From: Flavobacteriales bacterium
GTDB taxonomy: Bacteria > Bacteroidota > Bacteroidia > Flavobacteriales > BACL11
NCBI GenBank assembly: GCA_002696275.1
Contig: NZRO01000046.1
Span: 8,578 to 53,667, forward strand
Length of the DNA stretch: 45,090 nt
Direction of reading: 5' to 3'
The notes under the pieces are model-generated. The model made no database searches, was not told the DNA's origin, and saw only the letters and a program-made list of their open reading frames with translations. A program made the translations under genes and the position numbers. Shown one piece after another: positions 38,092 to 45,090 of the stretch. Within the stretch, counting starts at the first letter, position 1. Every line of letters begins with the position of its first letter.

Positions 38092-38583
38092 ATGACAAAC
38101 TTACAAAGCATAAAATCTAAAATTTATACACTATCAGAGTTGGTAGAGAGATGCAAGGTTTGGAGGAATAAAGGTGAGAAAATTGTTTTTACCAATGGGT
38201 GTTTTGATTTAGTGCACAGAGGTCATGTTGAGGTATTGGCTAATACAGCAGATTTAGGTGACAGATTAATTGTTGGGTTAAATTCAGACTCGTCTATTCA
38301 AAATTTAAAGCGTGAAAATAGACCAATAATTGATGAAAATTCAAGAGCAATATTACTTGCTTCACTTCAATTTATAGATGCAGTTGTTTTATTCTCAGAA
38401 ACCACTCCACATCAACTTATACAAACTATTCTGCCAGATATTTTAGCAAAAGGAGGAGACTATAAAGTAGAAGAAATTACAGGTCGTGAAGTAGTTTTGC
38501 AAAATGGAGGGGAAGTAATCCTAGTTCCTTTTATTGACGGTTTTTCTACTACAAATATTGTAAATAAAATAAAACAAGATTAA
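38092..38583 (+). CDS. rfaE2: D-glycero-beta-D-manno-heptose 1-phosphate adenylyltransferase
   Basis: Cytidylyltransferase-fold enzyme that makes ADP-heptose for the LPS inner core. The nucleotide motif is 'FTNGCFDLVHRGHVEVL', followed by 'LIVGLNSDSSIQNLKRENRP' and 'ILAKGGDYKVEEITG', characteristic of the stand-alone RfaE domain II. There is no kinase domain in the protein or next to it. Its last base lies in the first codon of radA (TAATG). Confidence 0.93.
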   Translation: MTNLQSIKSKIYTLSELVERCKVWRNKGEKIVFTNGCFDLVHRGHVEVLANTADLGDRLIVGLNSDSSIQNLKRENRPIIDENSRAILLASLQFIDAVVLFSETTPHQLIQTILPDILAKGGDYKVEEITGREVVLQNGGEVILVPFIDGFSTTNIVNKIKQD

Positions 38584-39938
38584 TGCCAAAAAAGAAAGTT
38601 CAATCTGCTTTTTTCTGTCAAAATTGCGGAACACAATCTCCAAAGTGGTTAGGTAAATGTCCTCAATGTAACGAATGGAACACTTTTGTAGAAGAATTAA
38701 TTACAAAAGAAGAACAAACTAAAACTTGGAATGGATTGAACAAAGCAAGCATTCCCGTTTGCATAAACGACATTACCTTCTCTAGAGAAAAGAGAATACA
38801 AACAAAAGATTTAGAACTTAATAGAGTTTTGGGAGGAGGAATTGTTCCTGGTTCAGTTATATTACTAGGTGGAGATCCAGGAATTGGAAAATCAACCTTA
38901 TTATTACAATTAGCACTGACCTCAAATCAAAAAATACTTTATGTCTCTGGTGAGGAGAGTGAAAATCAGATAAAAATGAGGGCCCAAAGGGTAGAAAATA
39001 GTTCAAAAAACTGTTTGATACTTACAGAAACATCTACTCAAAATATATTCCAACAAATTGAAAAAGTTGAACCGCAAATATTAATAATTGATTCTATTCA
39101 GACTTTACACTCATCGCATATTGAGTCTTCACCTGGAAGCGTTTCTCAGATTAGAGAATGTACCTCTGAAATGATAAAATATGCTAAACATACTGGTACG
39201 GCTGTTTTCCTAATTGGTCATATCAATAAAGATGGTGCGATTGCAGGACCTAAAATATTGGAACATATGGTTGATACAGTTCTTCAGTTTGAGGGGGATA
39301 GAAACCATGTTTATAGAATACTTAGAACTATTAAAAATAGATTTGGCTCGGCATCAGAATTAGGTGTTTACGAAATGAGTCAGGATGGATTAAGAGGGGT
39401 TAATAATCCCTCGGAAATCCTAATTTCAGATAGAGATGAGGAGACAAGTGGAGTTGCTATTGCTTCTACAATTGAAGGAGCTCGTCCGTTAATGATTGAA
39501 ATTCAATCTCTAGTTAGTTCAGCAGTTTATGGCACTCCACAACGATCTACTACTGGATTTGACGCGAGAAGATTGAATATGTTGCTCGCTGTTTTAGAAA
39601 AAAGATGTGGGTTCAGATTAGGAATAAAGGATGTATTTTTAAATATAACTGGAGGTATAAAACCAGATGATACAGCTATAGATTTAGCTGTTATTTGTTC
39701 TGTGCTTTCTTCCGATCAAGATTTGCCAATAGCTATGCAAACATGTTTTGCTGCTGAGGTTGGTCTCTCCGGCGAAATAAGAGCTGTAAATCGAATAGAA
39801 CAAAGAATAGCTGAGGCTGAGAAACTAGGATATAAACAAATAATTATATCTAAATTTAATAAGTTTAATCCTTCTCATTTCAAAATAGAAGTAATACAGT
39901 GTTCTAAAATTGAAGAGGTTTTCCGATTACTCTTCTAA
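38583..39938 (+). CDS. radA: DNA repair protein RadA (Sms)
   Basis: RecA-like branch-migration helicase in recombinational repair. It has an N-terminal C4 zinc finger ('CQNCGTQSPKWLGKCPQC'), Walker A 'GGDPGIGKSTLL' (~97), the RadA-specific 'KNRFG' motif (~253) and a C-terminal Lon-like domain with 'VFLNITGGIKPDDTAIDLAV'. At 451 residues it is complete. Its last 12 bases overlap the end of the convergent OmpA lipoprotein gene. Confidence 0.97.
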   Translation: MPKKKVQSAFFCQNCGTQSPKWLGKCPQCNEWNTFVEELITKEEQTKTWNGLNKASIPVCINDITFSREKRIQTKDLELNRVLGGGIVPGSVILLGGDPGIGKSTLLLQLALTSNQKILYVSGEESENQIKMRAQRVENSSKNCLILTETSTQNIFQQIEKVEPQILIIDSIQTLHSSHIESSPGSVSQIRECTSEMIKYAKHTGTAVFLIGHINKDGAIAGPKILEHMVDTVLQFEGDRNHVYRILRTIKNRFGSASELGVYEMSQDGLRGVNNPSEILISDRDEETSGVAIASTIEGARPLMIEIQSLVSSAVYGTPQRSTTGFDARRLNMLLAVLEKRCGFRLGIKDVFLNITGGIKPDDTAIDLAVICSVLSSDQDLPIAMQTCFAAEVGLSGEIRAVNRIEQRIAEAEKLGYKQIIISKFNKFNPSHFKIEVIQCSKIEEVFRLLF

Positions 39939-40925
39939 AATGTCATATAAATCATCCAAATTTGGAGAAAGAATCATTTCTATTCTTCTATTCATTTTTC
40001 TTCCTTCAACAGATTCATTTGTAGCAATAGGATTGTGTTCTCCTCTACCAGCAGCAGTAAGTTGTAAAGGATCTAATCCTGTATTCTTTAATAATATTTT
40101 CACAACAGAAGTAGCTCTCATAACACTTAAGTCCCAGTTGTCCTTTATTGCTCCTCTACCACTGGACTGTACATTGTCAGTATGGCCTTCTACTAATATT
40201 TCAAGCTCTTGTTGACTTACCAGTGCCGATGATAATTTATTTAACGCGTTAACACCAGTCTGATTAACAACATATTTACCTGAAGCAAATAATAAGTCTT
40301 CCTCTAAAGAAATATAAATTTTACCATTCCTTTGTTCAATGGTTAATCCATCTCCTTCTAATCCGGTTAGGGCTTTTTGTACTTTGTTCTTTATGGAAGT
40401 TACTAAAGAGTCTTTTTGGTGGATAATTTTTTCTAATTCACGAACTCTTGCTGATCTTTCATCTAAATCCTCTTGAGCTTTGTTTAATTCTCGTTCTTTA
40501 TTTTGTAAATCTTTAGATAGTTTATTCAACTCATCTTCTTTATCAAGAAGCATACTTTGAGCCTCATCTAATTGTTCTAATAGTCGTTTAGTTTCTTGTG
40601 CTTTCTCTGACATTTGTCTACTGTTTTGACTTACTAATAAGTCGTAAGCGATATTTAATTCGTCAAATTTAGCTTGCAATAATTTTAGCGCGTTTCCATT
40701 TTGTATAGAATCATTTCTTAATACATAAATTCTATCCTTCAATAAACGAATATTTGCATTAAGCTCTTCTACCTGATCAGAAAGTTTTAAGTTTTCCTTT
40801 TCTTGATTAGATAAATTCCTTTGAGTGTTTTCAAAATCGGAAACTAATGCATTATGTATTTTTGGACTAACACATCCAGATATTAATAAAGTAATTATTG
40901 TAAAAATTAAGAATGAATTTCTCAT
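39927..40925 (-). CDS. OmpA-family lipoprotein with long coiled coil
   Basis: The signal peptide ends in lipobox 'LLISGC' (Cys18), placing it in the outer membrane. Residues ~35-180 form a heptad-rich coiled coil ('NLKLSDQVEELNANIRLLKD', 'KEDELNKLSKDLQNKERELN') that could span the periplasm. The C-terminal OmpA domain carries the peptidoglycan-binding motif 'VEGHTDNVQSSGRG' and 'NRRIEMIL'. It resembles Pal-like tethers with an extended stalk. It is monocistronic, with a -7 box 25 bases upstream. Confidence 0.92.
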   Translation of the reverse strand: MRNSFLIFTIITLLISGCVSPKIHNALVSDFENTQRNLSNQEKENLKLSDQVEELNANIRLLKDRIYVLRNDSIQNGNALKLLQAKFDELNIAYDLLVSQNSRQMSEKAQETKRLLEQLDEAQSMLLDKEDELNKLSKDLQNKERELNKAQEDLDERSARVRELEKIIHQKDSLVTSIKNKVQKALTGLEGDGLTIEQRNGKIYISLEEDLLFASGKYVVNQTGVNALNKLSSALVSQQELEILVEGHTDNVQSSGRGAIKDNWDLSVMRATSVVKILLKNTGLDPLQLTAAGRGEHNPIATNESVEGRKMNRRIEMILSPNLDDLYDILEE

Positions 40926-40950
40926 ATTATACTGATTTTGTAATACATAT

Positions 40951-40958
40951 CAAATTTA
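40951..40958 (-). promoter_or_regulatory. Putative -7 box (TAAATTTG) for the OmpA lipoprotein gene
   Basis: On the minus strand TAAATTTG lies 25 bases before the ATG. The nearest TTG upstream is 26 bases away, slightly too far for a good -33 element. Confidence 0.4.
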
Positions 40959-41020
40959 CAAAGCAAGCATATTGATAATTAGATCAAAAAAATAACTTAT
41001 CAACATAATTTTTTAATAGT

Positions 41021-41338
41021 TTATTTTTTCCAATACCCATCTATCCAAATGTATCCTCCGTGAGTTTCTTTCCACCTTCCAGATGCCCACTGACGATGTC
41101 TTTTTTTCCATTTTCCCTTGATCCAAACATATCGTCCTTTTCTTAAGCTCCATTTCCAATGACCCGGTACCCATATATAGTTTCTCTTTAACTTATTAGG
41201 TTTTGTAATTATAATTCTTGGTTTGTTTGGTCTTACTTTTACCACTTTATTATTGTGTTTTATATCAACTTTCTGAGCATTTGTTGTTGTGGTAGAAAGA
41301 AAGAATCCAAGCAAAATCGTAAAAAATATTTTTTTCAT
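41021..41338 (-). CDS. YXWGXW-repeat exported protein
   Basis: A 105-residue basic protein. The signal peptide 'KKIFFTILLGFFLSTTTTNA' is cut before Gln. The mature part is a short tandem array of Trp-rich units: 'YIWVPGHWKW', 'YVWIKGKWKK' and 'YIWIDGYWKK', with a degenerate 'QWASGRWKE', which defines the YXWGXW family. It is probably periplasmic or outer-membrane associated; function unknown. It is divergent from the DUF502 gene, 50 bases apart. Confidence 0.85.
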   Translation of the reverse strand: MKKIFFTILLGFFLSTTTTNAQKVDIKHNNKVVKVRPNKPRIIITKPNKLKRNYIWVPGHWKWSLRKGRYVWIKGKWKKRHRQWASGRWKETHGGYIWIDGYWKK

Positions 41339-41388
41339 GTAATTTTGTTTTAAATTATTATTTTTATGACTTCTAAAAATATAAACAA

Positions 41389-41961
41389 ATGAATATTATA
41401 AAGAACTATTTTTTAAAAGGATTATTATATTCAGTTCCTGTGGCAGTTACTTGCTGGGTTATTATAGAATCTTATAATTTTCTAGACGGAATCATAGGAA
41501 ATCATCTTCCTAATAGGTTGCAAATTCCATTTTTAGGTATCTTTGTTATGTTTTTACTCATCACATTGTTTGGGTACATAGGAACTAAAGTTATTTCATC
41601 TCCAATTACTTCCATATTTAAAGATTTATTGAATAAAGCTCCCTTATTAAAAACTATTTATTCGTCTGTAAAAGATTTAATGAATACATTTGTCGGACAA
41701 AAAAAGGGATTTTCAGAACCTGTATTGGTAAAAGTATATGAAAATTCAACAATAGAAAGAATTGGATTTATTACTAATGAAGATGTGGAGTCTTTAAAGA
41801 TTAAGAAAGGTAAAGTACTTATATATATGCCACATTCATATGCTATATCTGGACAGCTTTTTGTAGTTGAAAAAAAATATGTTACTCGAATTGATCAGCC
41901 AGCTTCAGAGGTTATGAAGCTCATAATTTCTGGAGGTGTAACCGATATTGATGATAATTAA
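41389..41961 (+). CDS. DUF502 membrane protein
   Basis: A 190-residue inner-membrane protein with two N-terminal helices ('FLKGLLYSVPVAVTCWVIIE' and 'LGIFVMFLLITLFGYIGTKV') and a conserved soluble domain ('PLLKTIYSSVKDLMNTF', 'VYMPHSYAISGQLFVV'-like segment), typical of DUF502. No reaction is known. It lies 12 bases before the PNGase F-like gene and may be cotranscribed with it. Confidence 0.88.
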   Translation: MNIIKNYFLKGLLYSVPVAVTCWVIIESYNFLDGIIGNHLPNRLQIPFLGIFVMFLLITLFGYIGTKVISSPITSIFKDLLNKAPLLKTIYSSVKDLMNTFVGQKKGFSEPVLVKVYENSTIERIGFITNEDVESLKIKKGKVLIYMPHSYAISGQLFVVEKKYVTRIDQPASEVMKLIISGGVTDIDDN

Positions 41962-41973
41962 AACCTAAATCTA

Positions 41974-44214
41974 ATGATAAACAAAACACTAACAATTATA
42001 ACAATAATCATACTGACAAGTACAGATTTATTTAGTAGTGATACAATAACTATAAGATCTCATGACCACGTTGACATGACATGGTACGGTAATTATGATA
42101 AAGTTGCAGTTTTTCCTGAGGGATCAGAAACTTATAGAAAAATATATTTACATTATACTATGGGGTGTCCCTCAAGCGGATGCGCTCCTTATGATTATAC
42201 AACAAAAATTGAAGTTCTTCATAAAACCGGAGATATTGATTCAACTCTTCAACAAACACCTTATTTTACCGTTAATGGTAATACATTAGATACTTTATAT
42301 ATAACTGACACATCATATATTTACTTTTGGGATACATTATCAAATAGTACAGATTCAATGCTATCAACTCAATTACAAGTAATCAATTTTAGTGATTCCC
42401 TTAACCCTACAGTACCTACTGATACTAGTTATTATTACCCGTCTAGATATTATAATTTCCTTTTTGACTCTACAGGAGTTATTTATGATTCAATTTATGT
42501 CCAGCCAACTAATATGATATTGAATGGCATTCATTCTTGGTACTCGTATTTTGACGTAATTGAAAAATATGAGATAGCTAGAGTTATTACTCCTTATGGG
42601 GGGAATATTCCCTCAAACTATGCGTTTAAACATATTTTTGATATTACAGATTTTGCATCTATATTAAAAGATTCAGTAAAAATACGTGCACATTATAGCG
42701 GATGGGGAAATGGTTGGAGCGCTACATTGGATTTTGAATTTATTAAAGGAGTGCCTCCTAGAAATGTTAACAGTTTACAAAATATTTATTCAGGAAGTTA
42801 TTCTTATTTGAATTCATCGGATTTTGAAAATAATAAACTTACCCCTAAGACCTTTTGGATTAAACCAAATACTGAGCAAGCAATGGTTAAAATGACAACT
42901 ACAGGTCACGGGTTCGATAATAATATTAATGCGGCTGAATTCAAGCCAATTGATTATTTTGTAAATATTAATGGAAACCTTACTCACACACAATTTAATT
43001 GGAACGAGAATTGTGGAGAAAACCCAATATATCCATATTATGAAAATCCCAATGGTGGATATATTCATACATGGATTTTGGATAGGGCCAATTGGTGTCC
43101 AGGCCTAAGGGCAAAATCATTTGATCATGAAATTACTCAGTTTATAGTTCCGTCAGACTCTTTGGAAATTAATGTTGATTTTCAAAGTTATACTTGGTCA
43201 GGTTCTCAAACACCATCTTATATTGTTGAATGTCAGCTTTTTCAATATCAAGGAAGTAATTTTAATAACTCTGTAGAAATTACTGACATAATTAAACCAT
43301 CAAAAAAGGATGAGTATTCAAGATTTAATCCTACTTGTGGAAAACCGTTAATTGAAATTAGAAATTATGGTTCCTCAACATTAAATAATGCGGAGATTAT
43401 CTATGGAATTAAAGGAGGAGCTACTCATACATTTAATTGGTCAGGGAGTTTAGATTTTTTAGAGAGCGAACAAGTAGAATTACCCTTGTTGGATAACTGG
43501 TATGGAACAAAAGATGTTTTTTATGTACAGTTAAAAAACCCCAATGGCCAAGCTGATGACTATGATGCTAATAACTATATGGAATCATCATTTGATCATG
43601 TTCCTCAATATCAAAATAAAATTGCTGTATGGACACAAATAAATAATGGTGTTATTAATTCTTGGACTAACGAATCTGAGACATCATGGGAATTTTTTAA
43701 AGACGATGGTAGTTTATTTGCAGCGTCTCAACAAATGTTTTTAGGAGCTGTGCCTCAAAACCAATATAGAGATACTATTGAATTTGAATCAGGCTGTTAT
43801 ACTTTTAAGGTGTCAGATATTGGTGAAAATGGTTTAGATTATGGATATAATAATGATGGTGTTGGAAGTATAAAACTTAGAAATGTTCCAGGTACTACGT
43901 TTAAGGATTTTCACCCAGATTTTGGATCAAATATAATACATAACTTTAGAGTAGGATCAATTTTATCTAATGATCAAATTATCGAACAATTAATTATTTA
44001 TCCAATACCCGCTACCAATGAGATTATTATTGAATTTGCGTTGGGTAATTTTGTAGCCCTTGAAATTTTAGATAACACCGGAAGAGTAATAAGGGAGATA
44101 AATTCAATTACTAATAAATCTCAAATAAAAATTGATATAAGTAATTTTTCAAAAGGAGTTTATTTTGTTGCTTCTAAAGATAAAAAGATGTTCAAGAAGT
44201 TTATAAAACAATAG
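41974..44214 (+). CDS. PNGase F-like protein with type A T9SS sorting domain
   Basis: Secreted protein of 746 residues related to peptide-N(4)-(N-acetylglucosaminyl)asparagine amidase F, which removes N-glycans from glycoproteins. Matches to PNGase F as I recall it are 'CPSSGCAPYD' (disulfide pair C65/C70 and catalytic D74), 'EIARVITPYGG', 'DITDFASIL', 'NAAEF' (E322, like E206) and 'LDRANWCPG'. The third cleft acid (E118, in 'TETW') seems to be Ser/Gly at 242-243. A ~100-residue insertion follows the first strands. The C-terminal ~70 residues ('IYPIPATNEIIIEF', 'GVYFVASKDKKMFKKFIKQ') are a type A T9SS signal. The stop is directly followed by the ispG ATG. The fold is secure; activity is uncertain. 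Confidence 0.85.
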   Translation: MINKTLTIITIIILTSTDLFSSDTITIRSHDHVDMTWYGNYDKVAVFPEGSETYRKIYLHYTMGCPSSGCAPYDYTTKIEVLHKTGDIDSTLQQTPYFTVNGNTLDTLYITDTSYIYFWDTLSNSTDSMLSTQLQVINFSDSLNPTVPTDTSYYYPSRYYNFLFDSTGVIYDSIYVQPTNMILNGIHSWYSYFDVIEKYEIARVITPYGGNIPSNYAFKHIFDITDFASILKDSVKIRAHYSGWGNGWSATLDFEFIKGVPPRNVNSLQNIYSGSYSYLNSSDFENNKLTPKTFWIKPNTEQAMVKMTTTGHGFDNNINAAEFKPIDYFVNINGNLTHTQFNWNENCGENPIYPYYENPNGGYIHTWILDRANWCPGLRAKSFDHEITQFIVPSDSLEINVDFQSYTWSGSQTPSYIVECQLFQYQGSNFNNSVEITDIIKPSKKDEYSRFNPTCGKPLIEIRNYGSSTLNNAEIIYGIKGGATHTFNWSGSLDFLESEQVELPLLDNWYGTKDVFYVQLKNPNGQADDYDANNYMESSFDHVPQYQNKIAVWTQINNGVINSWTNESETSWEFFKDDGSLFAASQQMFLGAVPQNQYRDTIEFESGCYTFKVSDIGENGLDYGYNNDGVGSIKLRNVPGTTFKDFHPDFGSNIIHNFRVGSILSNDQIIEQLIIYPIPATNEIIIEFALGNFVALEILDNTGRVIREINSITNKSQIKIDISNFSKGVYFVASKDKKMFKKFIKQ

Positions 44215-45090
44215 ATGAAATATTGTAATTCATTAACAAAATATTCTCGATTTAAAACACGAGAAGTAAAGGTTGGAAATTTAGTGTTTGGAGGTGATAA
44301 TCCCATCCATATACAATCCATGACTACAACCGATACAATGGATACGGAAGCTACAGTTGCTGAGTCTATAAGAATGATAGAGGCGGGATGTAAATTAGTA
44401 AGAATAACCACACCTAGTAAGAAAGAAGCTGAGAATCTACAAATTATAAAAGATCAGTTAAGATTAAGAGGGTATTTCACTCCTATTGTTGCGGATATTC
44501 ATTACACTCCAAATGCAGCTGAAATTGCAGCCAGAATCGTAGAAAAAGTTAGGGTAAATCCTGGTAATTACGCTGATAAAAAGAAATTTGAGGAAATTGA
44601 ATATACAGATGAAAGTTATCTTGTAGAATTAGAAAGAATAAGAGAAAAATTCACCCCTCTTGTAAGAATCTGTAAAGCACATGGAACAGCTATGAGAATT
44701 GGAACTAATCACGGATCTCTTTCTGATAGAATTTTAAGTAGATATGGAGACACTCCTAAAGGAATGGTAGAATCTGCTATGGAGTTTTTGCGCATCTGTA
44801 GATCTGAAAATTTCCATAATATTATTCTTTCCATGAAAGCTTCTAATACTAGAGTAATGGTTCAAGCTTATAGATTACTAGTTGCTGAAATGATAAACGA
44901 AGGGATGGACTATCCTTTGCATTTAGGAGTAACAGAAGCAGGAGAAGGAGAAGATGGAAGAATAAAATCTGCAGTTGGAATTGGGACACTACTCTCTGAC
45001 GGTATAGGAGATACAATTAGGGTTTCTTTAACAGAAGCGCCCGAGTTTGAAATGCCAGTAGCTCAACAGTTACTTTCACATTTTGATGGA
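44215..45090 (+). CDS. ispG: 4-hydroxy-3-methylbut-2-en-1-yl diphosphate synthase, 5' part
   Basis: Fe-S enzyme of the MEP pathway converting MEcPP to HMBPP. It is absent from the ORF track because it runs off the window: 292 in-frame codons are present with no stop. It begins '[20 protein letters not shown]' and contains '[19 protein letters not shown]', '[17 protein letters not shown]', '[14 protein letters not shown]' and '[20 protein letters not shown]', all IspG TIM-barrel blocks. The spacing is that of the long Bacteroidota/plant form; the [4Fe-4S]-binding C-terminus lies outside. The ATG immediately follows the TAG of the preceding gene. Confidence 0.96.
   Translation, partial: MKYCNSLTKYSRFKTREVKVGNLVFGGDNPIHIQSMTTTDTMDTEATVAESIRMIEAGCKLVRITTPSKKEAENLQIIKDQLRLRGYFTPIVADIHYTPNAAEIAARIVEKVRVNPGNYADKKKFEEIEYTDESYLVELERIREKFTPLVRICKAHGTAMRIGTNHGSLSDRILSRYGDTPKGMVESAMEFLRICRSENFHNIILSMKASNTRVMVQAYRLLVAEMINEGMDYPLHLGVTEAGEGEDGRIKSAVGIGTLLSDGIGDTIRVSLTEAPEFEMPVAQQLLSHFDG

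Noticed and set aside
39910-40215. 101-residue plus-strand ORF overlapping the end of radA
   Set aside because: Antisense of the OmpA domain; the conserved 'GHTDN' segment on the other strand explains the open frame.
40972-41003. Inverted repeat TTGATAA...TTATCAA downstream of the YXWGXW gene
   Set aside because: A 7-base AT-only stem with an 18-base loop is too weak to call a terminator or operator in DNA this AT-rich.

Overview
The window is a gene-dense, AT-rich chromosomal segment (roughly one third G+C by eye) from a member of the Bacteroidota, most likely an uncultivated, possibly marine, Flavobacteriales relative. The evidence is: type IX secretion (T9SS) hallmarks (a gliding-motility-associated C-terminal domain protein, a PorP/SprF-like barrel, a type A sorting tail), DUF4270 and YXWGXW proteins, TAnnTTTG-type -7 promoter boxes (twice as TATCTTTGCA), SDR-type threonine dehydrogenase, the rpmF-plsX-fabH-accB-accC operon, and an ispG with the long Bacteroidota/plant-type N-terminal layout. 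I see no tRNA, rRNA, IS element, prophage, CRISPR array or attachment site, and no gene-free stretch over 300 bases. Most of it looks like stable core genome.

Layout. 1-9 kb: a Fur-family regulator; a leftward tdh-cysS-glutaminyl cyclase/M28 operon; a rightward trhO-asnS-rpoN-membrane protein run. 8.5-16.7 kb: a tight leftward operon for a cell-surface module (DUF3108 protein, M23 peptidase, 1229-residue SBBP/PKD/CHU_C secreted protein, PorP/SprF barrel, PD40-OmpA lid). 16.7-25.8 kb: dxs rightward, then a long leftward operon pepA-pdxA-DUF177-rpmF-plsX-fabH-accB-accC that joins a ribosomal protein to fatty-acid and phospholipid initiation. 25.9-30.4 kb: rightward mqnC-ribE-dCMP deaminase-S41 protease-voltage-gated channel. 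30.4-32.1 kb: a small accessory patch holding an EF-hand/coiled-coil protein and a SnoaL-like lipoprotein. 32.2-39.9 kb: leftward glmS-DUF4270-GT5-like gene, then rightward panC-flippase-like-rfaE2-radA. 39.9-45 kb: an OmpA-like lipoprotein, a YXWGXW protein, a DUF502 membrane protein, a PNGase F-like T9SS substrate and the start of ispG, which runs off the end.

How the genes fit together. dxs and ispG (MEP isoprenoids) feed the prenyl tail of menaquinone, whose head group depends on mqnC. glmS and rfaE2 supply amino sugar and ADP-heptose for the envelope. Many exported proteins here have a predicted signal-peptidase cut just before Gln, and a type II glutaminyl cyclase-like enzyme that could cap such termini is encoded in the same window. 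The least conventional material is the voltage-gated channel with a eukaryote-Cav-like TGEDW selectivity filter followed at once by a protein with a canonical EF-hand loop, the PNGase F-like protein that lacks one of the three catalytic-cleft acids, and a half-length GT5-like protein without the substrate-binding KxGG motif.
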